From positions 1-10,646 of the forward strand of contig JBEKNT010000233.1 in assembly GCA_049522565.1 (NCBI GenBank): a stretch of DNA of 10,646 nucleotides, written 5' to 3'. The first letter of the stretch is position 1. Every line of letters starts with the position of its first letter. The notes under the pieces were generated by a model. That model was given only the letters and a program-made list of their open reading frames with translations. It was not told where the DNA came from and did no database searches. This DNA is from JASHVB01 sp049522565 (lineage in GTDB: Bacteria; Pseudomonadota; Alphaproteobacteria; Acetobacterales; Acetobacteraceae). Below are positions 6,236 to 10,646 of this stretch, piece after piece. The position numbers and the translations under genes were made by a program.

Positions 6236-6417
6236 GCGGCAAAGCAAGCAAGGTTTCAACACGGAGGACGATCGAGAACCACGGAGGACCACGGAGCAAC
6301 TTTTCATAGTGCCAGGGGACGCGCCGATTGATGGTGCCTGGAACGCATAAATTTTCCTCCGTGGCGCTCCGTGGTTCTCGATCGTCCTCCGTGTTGAAAC
6401 CTTGCTTGCTTTGCCGC
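6236..6417. repeat. long palindrome, perfect 51-bp arms
   Basis: Bases 6236-6286 are exactly the reverse complement of 6367-6417. Inside them the symmetry continues imperfectly (ccacggag.aa on the left against its complement on the right; ccagg 6312-6316 with cctgg 6337-6341), so almost all of the 182 bases can fold on itself. The arms contain repeated cacggagg words. It ends 59 bases before the racemase-like start. It is unlike the other two palindromes and carries no coding sequence. The perfect arms suggest recent arrival or gene-conversion upkeep. Confidence 0.92.
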
Positions 6418-6476
6418 GCACCGCACCAAAATCGCCGCAAAGCGCAGCTTCCTGGAACCGCGAAAGTCCTACCCGC

Positions 6477-7184
6477 ATGCCCCAGCATATCGGTATCGTC
6501 GCATGCTCCGCCGAAGGTGCGGCGCTGTGCTACCGGACGATCTGCACCGAAGGCGCGCAGCTTCTCGGCCCGCACGCGCATCCCGAGGTCTCGATGCACA
6601 CGCCGTCGCTCGCAACGACTATGGCTTGCATCTACCGTGGCGACTGGCAGGGCGTGGGCGACATCATGCTCGCGTCGGCCAACAAGCTGGCGGCGATCGG
6701 GGCGGATTTCCTGATCTGCCCGGACAACACACTGCATCAGGCGCTGCCCTACGTGGTGCCGCGATCGCCGCTGCCCTGGCTGCATATCGCCGAGGTCGTC
6801 GCCGATGCCGCCGTTGCGCGAGGGTTCCGCCGCCTGGGGCTGACCGGCACGCGCTGGCTGGTGGAAAGCGCGGTCTATCCGGATGCGCTCTCTGCTTGCG
6901 GGCTGCGGTACGTGCGGCCGGATGCCGTCGAACGCGGGGCAATGAACCGGATCATCATGGATGAATTGGTCTGCGGCGTCTTCAAGCCGGAGGCAATTGC
7001 CTGGTTCCAGCGCTTGATTGGACGGATGAAGGATGCGGGTTGCGACGCCGTCGTGCTCGGCTGCACCGAAATCCCGCTGATCATGAACGACGACAATGCG
7101 CCGTTGCCGACGCTGGATTCAACGCGCCTGCTGGCGCGCGCGGCGTTGCGCCGGGCGGTGGAGAGCGTGGGGTCGTCGTCGTAG
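6477..7184 (+). CDS. Asp/Glu racemase superfamily protein, first catalytic Cys replaced by Asp
   Basis: 235 residues. The start MPQHIGIVAC matches how the family begins; no strong Shine-Dalgarno is present. Aspartate/glutamate racemases use two cysteines as acid and base. The second is present, Cys196 in VVLGCTEIPLIM. At the first site the family has (C/T)NT, but here the sequence is ICPDNTLHQA (80-89), with Asp83 in the catalytic place and Cys81 two residues earlier. WLHIAEVVADAA (101-112), TGTRWLVES (123-131) and the closing LPTLDSTRLLARAALRRAV agree with a racemase subfamily that carries CPDNT. A classical two-cysteine racemase mechanism is therefore doubtful; a narrower stereospecific racemase, an isomerase or a decarboxylase of the same fold is possible. 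It stands alone between a palindrome and the ribosomal-protein promoter region; metabolic partners are not visible. Confidence 0.85.
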   Translation: MPQHIGIVACSAEGAALCYRTICTEGAQLLGPHAHPEVSMHTPSLATTMACIYRGDWQGVGDIMLASANKLAAIGADFLICPDNTLHQALPYVVPRSPLPWLHIAEVVADAAVARGFRRLGLTGTRWLVESAVYPDALSACGLRYVRPDAVERGAMNRIIMDELVCGVFKPEAIAWFQRLIGRMKDAGCDAVVLGCTEIPLIMNDDNAPLPTLDSTRLLARAALRRAVESVGSSS

Positions 7185-7194
7185 GCAATCTCCT

Positions 7195-7248
7195 GGGCGA
7201 CGCAACGCCGCCGGCACCACGCTGGCGGTCATCGTCGCGACGTCGCCC
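7195..7248 (+). terminator. weak hairpin after the racemase-like gene
   Basis: gggcgacg (7195-7202) and cgtcgccc (7241-7248) pair, with a smaller gccgcc/ggcggt pairing inside. It starts 11 bases after the stop codon. There is no T-run, so it would at best be an atypical or rho-assisted terminator. Confidence 0.3.
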
Positions 7249-7369
7249 CAGGCGGCCGGTGATGACCTGCTAAAGACACATTCGATGCAAATGCGAAGCG
7301 GCACTGCAAAATCTTGGTTTCTGCGTCGGTCGCTCACCTCCCCTATGGCTTCGGGGCAAAGTCTGGTTC

Positions 7370-7445
7370 CGATCGCATCTGGGCGGGCGATCGTTATGTG
7401 GTTTTCGACAGCGGATTTGGCTCCTCAGCGAGGCACCTCGTGCCT
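7370..7445 (+). other. two hairpins in the spacer before rplM
   Basis: The 385-base spacer 7185-7569 has no credible gene. It holds cgatcgc/gcgatcg (7370-7376 and 7387-7393, loop 10) and aggcac/gtgcct (7431-7436 and 7440-7445, loop 3). If transcription of rplM starts upstream of these they would form a leader; if it starts at the candidate promoter near 7459 they lie outside the transcript. Confidence 0.35.
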
Positions 7446-7458
7446 GGAAATTGGTGTC

Positions 7459-7499
7459 TTGCCTACAATCCTCCGGTTCTGTGGTATCATAATACCACA
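7459..7499 (+). promoter_or_regulatory. candidate rplM promoter overlapping an operator-like palindrome
   Basis: TTGCCT (7459-7464) is followed after 17 bases by TGGTAT (7482-7487), a passable sigma-70-like pair. The second box lies inside an inverted repeat, tgtggtat/ataccaca (7480-7487 and 7492-7499), with a 4-base AT-rich centre. A protein bound there would cover the -10 region. The predicted start near 7494 would leave a leader of about 75 bases before rplM. The palindrome is certain; promoter and operator roles are inference. Confidence 0.45.
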
Positions 7500-7569
7500 C
7501 ATCCAAACCCTTGACCGCACCGGCATTTCCCCCCATACCCCGCCGCCAGATCGCACGGACCCCATCACA

Positions 7570-8037
7570 ATGCTGAAGACAACCATCTCGCTGAAACCGG
7601 CGGAGGTGAAGAAGGACTGGGTGCTGATCGACGCCGAAGGCGTCGTGCTCGGCCGCCTCGCCGTCATCGTCGCCACCCGCCTGCGCGGCAAGCACAAGCC
7701 GCAATTCACCCCGCATGTCGATTGCGGCGACAACATCGTCGTGGTGAACGCCGCCAAGGTGCGCATCACCGGCAACAAGCTGGACCAGTCGGTATTCTAC
7801 TACCACACCGGCTATCCGGGCGGCATCAAGGGCCGCTCCATCCGCCAGCGCCTGGACAGCAAGCATCCGGAGCGGGTGGTGGAGAAAGCGGTGGAGCGCA
7901 TGATCACCCGCGGCCCCTTGCAGCGCCGGCAGATGAAGCACCTCTACGTCTACGCCGGCGCCGAGCACCCGCATGACGGCCAGCAGCCGCAAAAGCTCGA
8001 CGTCGCCGCCCTCAATCCGAAGAACAAGCGAGGCTAG
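7570..8037 (+). CDS. rplM: 50S ribosomal protein L13
   Basis: Structural protein of the large ribosomal subunit, needed early in assembly. 155 residues against 142 in E. coli. Conserved segments in order: DWVLIDAEGVVLGRLA (16-31), ATRLRGKHKP, DNIVVVNAAKVRITGNK, the signature YYHTGYPGGIKG, and AVERMITRGPLQRR ahead of LYVYAGAEHPHDGQQP. The first ATG is used; only a weak GGA lies upstream. It is followed after 6 bases by rpsI, the near-universal rplM-rpsI pair, and preceded by the promoter/operator candidate. Confidence 0.98.
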   Translation: MLKTTISLKPAEVKKDWVLIDAEGVVLGRLAVIVATRLRGKHKPQFTPHVDCGDNIVVVNAAKVRITGNKLDQSVFYYHTGYPGGIKGRSIRQRLDSKHPERVVEKAVERMITRGPLQRRQMKHLYVYAGAEHPHDGQQPQKLDVAALNPKNKRG

Positions 8038-8043
8038 CCGCCG

Positions 8044-8559
8044 ATGTCCGGAACCCAATCCCGCACCCTTGCGGACCTCAAGGACATGCTGGCGGAGCAG
8101 GCCCAGGTTGCGCCGCCCGGGGCCGCGCCCGTGCTGTCCGACCAGCCGAAGCGCGAGCCGCAGCGCGACGCGTTCGGCCGCGCCTATGCCACCGGCCGGC
8201 GCAAGAACGCGGTCGCTCGCGTCTGGATCAAGCCCGGCAAGGGCGAGATCACCGTCAACGACAAGAAGGTCGTGCAGTATTTCGCCCGGCCGGTGCTGCG
8301 CATGCTGATCACCCAGCCGTTCCTGGTGGCCGACCGCTACAACCAGTTCGACGTGTTCTGCACGGTGGTCGGCGGCGGGCTGTCCGGCCAGGCCGGCGCG
8401 GTGCGCCACGGCATCTCCCGCGCGCTGACCAACTACGAACCGGACCTGCGCGGCATCCTGAAGGTGGCCGGCTTCCTCACCCGCGACTCCCGCGTGGTGG
8501 AGCGGAAGAAGTACGGCAAGATGAAGGCCCGACGCAGCTTCCAGTTCAGCAAGCGCTGA
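8044..8559 (+). CDS. rpsI: 30S ribosomal protein S9
   Basis: Small-subunit head protein whose C-terminal tail reaches the P-site tRNA. 171 residues; the first ~45 are an extra Ala/Pro/Gln-rich segment absent from the 130-residue E. coli protein, though N-terminal extensions are common in alphaproteobacterial S9. The core starts at AYATGRRKNAVARVWIKPG (47-65), continues with the GGGLSGQAGAVRHGISRAL signature, and ends in the invariant SKR tail (169-171) after RRSFQF. Starts 6 bases after the rplM stop and is followed by a terminator at 8580. Confidence 0.98.
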   Translation: MSGTQSRTLADLKDMLAEQAQVAPPGAAPVLSDQPKREPQRDAFGRAYATGRRKNAVARVWIKPGKGEITVNDKKVVQYFARPVLRMLITQPFLVADRYNQFDVFCTVVGGGLSGQAGAVRHGISRALTNYEPDLRGILKVAGFLTRDSRVVERKKYGKMKARRSFQFSKR

Positions 8560-8579
8560 CGGGCACAGGTCTCCGGTTT

Positions 8580-8617
8580 GGGGGGCGGGTCCGCCAGGGT
8601 CCGCCCCCCTTGCTTTT
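8580..8617 (+). terminator. intrinsic terminator of rplM-rpsI
   Basis: ggggggcgg (8580-8588) pairs with ccgcccccc (8601-8609) around a 12-base loop, followed directly by ttgctttt. It lies 20 bases after the rpsI stop. Good GC-rich stem with a short, interrupted T-tract. Confidence 0.75.
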
Positions 8618-8637
8618 CGTGCCCCTTGCTTTTCGTG
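8606..8637 (+). repeat. 16-base tandem duplication of the terminator tail
   Basis: ccccttgcttttcgtg occurs twice back to back (8606-8621 and 8622-8637). The first copy is the 3' stem edge and T-tract of the terminator, so only the tail is duplicated, not the stem. Confidence 0.9.
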
Positions 8638-8696
8638 CGTGGGCTAAAGACCATCGGCAATGCTGGCCATCAACGCCATCGGAAGGAGCGACACTC

Positions 8697-9650
8697 ATGG
8701 CGAAGGCGACGGTTTTCATCGACGGGGAATCCGGCACCACCGGCCTCGGCATCCGCGAGCGCCTCGCCGTGCAGCGCGACGTCGAGGTCCGCAGCCTGCC
8801 CGCCGACCGCCGCCGCGACCCGGCCGCCCGGCGTGACATGATGGCGCAGGTGGACCTGGTGGTGCTGTGCCTGCCGGACGACGCGGCGAAGCAATCCACC
8901 GCTCTGGCCGATAGCCTGGGCAACGCCGCGCCCAAGTTGCTGGACGCCAGCACGGCGCACCGGGTGAACCCCGATTGGACCTATGGTTTCGCGGAAATGC
9001 TGCCCGGCCAGGCAGACCGCATCGCCGCGTCGCGCAAAGTGGCCAACCCCGGCTGCTATCCCACCGGCGCAATTGGTCTGGTCCGTCCGCTGCTGGATGC
9101 CGGCCTCCTTCCGTCCGATTATCCGATCACGATCAACGCGGTCAGCGGCTACTCCGGCGGCGGAAAGTCGATGATCGAGGCGCACGAGCGCGACGGCGGC
9201 CCGGCGTTCGAGCTCTATGCGCTGGGTCTGGAGCACAAGCATGTGCCGGAGACGCAGCTCTATGCCGGCCTGACAAGGCGGCCGATCTTCGTGCCGTCGG
9301 TCGGTCACTATCGCCAGGGGATGCTGGTCTCGGTGCCGCTGCATCTCGATATGCTGCCGGGCCGCCCCTCCGCGGCCGATCTGCACGCGGCGCTGGCCGA
9401 GCGGTATGCCGGCTGCGACCTGGTGCGCGTGCTGTCCTCGCCCGCCGATGGCAAGCTGGAGCCGCAGGCGCTGAACCACACCGACCGGCTGGAGCTCACG
9501 GTCTACGCCAACGAAAAATACCGCCAGGCGGTGCTGGTTGCCCGGCTGGACAATCTGGGCAAAGGCGCCTCGGGCGCGGCGGTGCAGAATATCGGCCTGA
9601 TGCTCGGCCTGCACACCGGCGTTGGCGCGCGGGAGATGGCGGATGCCTGA
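8697..9650 (+). CDS. argC: N-acetyl-gamma-glutamyl-phosphate reductase (short, type 2 form)
   Basis: Third step of arginine biosynthesis: NADPH-dependent reduction of N-acetylglutamyl phosphate to the semialdehyde; cytoplasmic. 317 residues, the short ArgC form. The ATG at 8697 follows GGAAGGAG (8681-8688) at good spacing, and the protein begins with the binding motif IDGESGTTGLGIRERL (8-23). The catalytic cysteine is Cys120 in VANPGCYPTGAIGLVRPLL. The substrate loop GYSGGGKSM (about 150-158) and HKHVPETQ (about 181-188) are intact, and YRQGMLVSVPLHL follows. It lies after the rpsI terminator in a 137-base gap, so it probably has its own promoter, though placement after rpsI is common in Alphaproteobacteria. 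It overlaps the next gene by 8 bases. Confidence 0.97.
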   Translation: MAKATVFIDGESGTTGLGIRERLAVQRDVEVRSLPADRRRDPAARRDMMAQVDLVVLCLPDDAAKQSTALADSLGNAAPKLLDASTAHRVNPDWTYGFAEMLPGQADRIAASRKVANPGCYPTGAIGLVRPLLDAGLLPSDYPITINAVSGYSGGGKSMIEAHERDGGPAFELYALGLEHKHVPETQLYAGLTRRPIFVPSVGHYRQGMLVSVPLHLDMLPGRPSAADLHAALAERYAGCDLVRVLSSPADGKLEPQALNHTDRLELTVYANEKYRQAVLVARLDNLGKGASGAAVQNIGLMLGLHTGVGAREMADA

Positions 9651-10251
9651 CGTCCAGCCAAACTACGGTGATAGCCTGGCGTCGGCCGCCGGTCCGGGCC
9701 AGGTGGTGGCCACCGCCGGCTTCGGCCCGGTGTTCACGCTCGACGGGGTCACCCCGAAGATCGCGCCGGACGCCTTCATCGCCCCGACGGCCGCGGTGAT
9801 CGGCGACGTGGTGATCGGCTCGGAAACCGGCATCTGGTTCCACTGCCTGGTGCGCGGCGATCTGCAGTTCATCCATATCGGCGCGCGCACCAACATCCAG
9901 GACGGCACGGTCATTCATGTCGATTCGGGCGGGTATTCGACCACCATCGGCGACGACGTCACGGTCGGGCACAACGCGGTGATCCACGCCTGCACGCTGA
10001 AGAACCGGGCGTTCGTCGGCATTTCCGCCACCGTGCTGGATGGCGCGGTGATCGAGGAGGGCGGCATGCTGGCCGCCGGCGGGCTGCTGACACCCGGCAA
10101 GGTGATCGGGCCGAACGAGCTGTGGGCCGGCACCCCCGCGCGGCTGCTGCGCGTCATGTCGCCGGAAGAACGCGCGAAGTTCGACCGCAACGCGGAAGTC
10201 TACCGGGAGCTGGCACGCAGGTTCCGCACCGGGCTGCGCAGCACGAGCTGA
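9643..10251 (+). CDS. Gamma-class carbonic anhydrase family protein (left-handed beta-helix)
   Basis: 202 residues. The ATG at 9643 overlaps the argC stop by 8 bases and has GGGAG (9631-9635) 7 bases upstream. Hexapeptide-repeat strands run from about residue 40 to 150. The three zinc ligands expected for the YrdA/gamma-carbonic anhydrase family are visible: His92 (TVIHVD), His110 (VTVGH) and His115 (AVIHAC), with VRGDLQFIHIGARTNIQDG before them and LWAGTPARLLR after. Members bind zinc or iron, but many show little measurable CO2 hydration. About 25 N-terminal residues precede the usual start of the family. Overlap with argC implies coupled translation; carbon dioxide/bicarbonate supply to arginine synthesis is a tempting but unproven link. 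Confidence 0.93.
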   Translation: MPDVQPNYGDSLASAAGPGQVVATAGFGPVFTLDGVTPKIAPDAFIAPTAAVIGDVVIGSETGIWFHCLVRGDLQFIHIGARTNIQDGTVIHVDSGGYSTTIGDDVTVGHNAVIHACTLKNRAFVGISATVLDGAVIEEGGMLAAGGLLTPGKVIGPNELWAGTPARLLRVMSPEERAKFDRNAEVYRELARRFRTGLRSTS

Positions 10252-10297
10252 CGACCCGGGAGCCGGACGGTCGAAGAAGGTTGTCGTCGCACCGGCG

Positions 10298-10614
10298 TTC
10301 CCCCGGTCATGGCCGGTCTAATACCAACCGCGAAAAGATTGACCCACGGACCGCGCTGACATCGTCATGCCGACCCTCGGGTCAAGCGGCCGGCGGCAGG
10401 CTCGGGTCGGCATCCACGACTTTCCTTGTTGCGAGCCGCAAAGTCGTGGATGGCGGGCCGGAGCCTGCCCCCGGGCACTTGACCCGGGGGCCCGCCATGA
10501 CGAGGGACGCGGCCGGTGAGTCAACCTTTACGCCGGTTGGTATAACACCCCCGTCATGGCCGGGTTAACACCCCTCGTCATGGCCGGGCTAACACTCCCC
10601 GTGATGGCCGGGCT
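10298..10614. repeat. degenerate 23-24-base tandem array, split by a palindrome
   Basis: Units of the form aacacccc-gtcatggccggg(t/c)t occur at 10544-10566, 10567-10590 and 10591-10614. A related unit, ttcccccggtcatggccggt (plus cta), stands at 10298-10320 on the other side of the 223-bp palindrome. The intervening palindrome therefore sits between units of one array. Confidence 0.8.
10321..10543. repeat. 223-bp near-palindromic element (MITE-like)
   Basis: The ends ataccaacc (10321-10329) and ggttggtat (10535-10543) are exact reverse complements. Pairing continues inward with a few mismatches and small bulges: gattgac against gtcaacc, cgtcatg against catgacg, gggtcaag against cttgaccc, ggcaggctc against gagcctgcc, and finally catccacgacttt (10411-10423) against aaagtcgtggatg (10440-10452). 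The loop is 16 bases. The inner part belongs to the same family as the hairpin at 4941-5033; the outer ~40 bp per side are not present in that copy. No gene occurs in 10252-10646; this element and the tandem array fill most of it. Confidence 0.85.
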
Positions 10615-10646
10615 TGACCCGGTCCTCTATGCAGCCGTGGTGCCGC

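Noticed and set aside
6228..6785. Minus-strand frame across the palindrome and racemase start
   Set aside because: It consists of palindrome translation plus antisense of the racemase-like gene; no support for a gene.
7185..7569. Small gene or toxin-antitoxin remnant before rplM
   Set aside because: Short frames exist, but none has a ribosome binding site or a recognisable domain; the palindrome alone is not enough to call a relic.
7270..8409. 379-codon minus-strand frame opposite rplM and rpsI
   Set aside because: Antisense of two certain ribosomal protein genes; no start signal or domain.
10318..10524. Minus-strand small ORF with a KSWM...GMT-like peptide
   Set aside because: This peptide pattern is the typical spurious translation of the alphaproteobacterial palindromic repeat, not a real protein.
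10544..10614. CRISPR array or plasmid iterons
   Set aside because: Units of 23-24 bases abut without spacers, are degenerate, and no replication initiator gene is present.

Overview
The window looks like a high-GC alphaproteobacterial chromosome, probably Rhodospirillales and most likely Acetobacteraceae. Three things point there: a short, single-domain HPr kinase in a cluster with rapZ, a mannose-type IIA, HPr and enzyme I but no sugar permease; the order rplM-rpsI-argC-gamma carbonic anhydrase; and palindromic repeats of a type common in Alphaproteobacteria. The family placement is inference from memory; the gene content is read from the sequence.

Layout. (a) 3-620, plus strand: a gene entering from the left edge, a TOPRIM-like DUF4276/RloB-type protein of the kind often paired with an ATPase in defence loci. 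(b) 4819-696, minus strand, transcribed hprK > rapZ > EIIA(Man-type) > ptsH > ptsI: a complete phosphorelay without a transporter, i.e. a regulatory PTS. Three of the four gene junctions overlap (ATGA, ATGA and a 14-base overlap); the fourth is a 72-base gap. (c) 4820-5171: a divergent intergenic region holding a G-quadruplex motif, two small tandem arrays and a perfect 37-bp-arm hairpin. (d) 5172-6110, plus strand: an extended-SDR NAD-dependent epimerase/dehydratase. (e) 6111-6476: repeat-filled spacer with a perfect 51-bp-arm palindrome. (f) 6477-7184: an Asp/Glu-racemase-superfamily protein with Asp where the first catalytic Cys is expected. (g) 7185-7569: spacer with several hairpins and a promoter/operator candidate. 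(h) 7570-8559: rplM-rpsI, ending in a terminator with a duplicated tail. (i) 8697-10251: argC and a gamma-class carbonic anhydrase homologue, overlapping by 8 bases. (j) 10252-10646: no gene; a 223-bp near-perfect palindrome sits inside a degenerate 23-24-base tandem array.

How the genes work together. Enzyme I takes phosphate from PEP and passes it to HPr (His36) and on to EIIA (His9). HprK senses metabolite or energy state and modifies HPr on Ser66. RapZ is an ATPase-fold RNA-binding or regulatory protein encoded with them. With no EIIB or EIIC present, the output is probably regulatory protein contacts rather than sugar uptake. rplM-rpsI and argC are housekeeping genes.

The least ordinary content is the non-coding DNA. 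Each long spacer without a housekeeping promoter (c, e, j) is occupied by a long palindrome, and the two related palindromes (c and j) both abut tandem arrays built from the same gtcatgg word that begins their arms. I found no CRISPR array, tRNA, rRNA or intact transposase.
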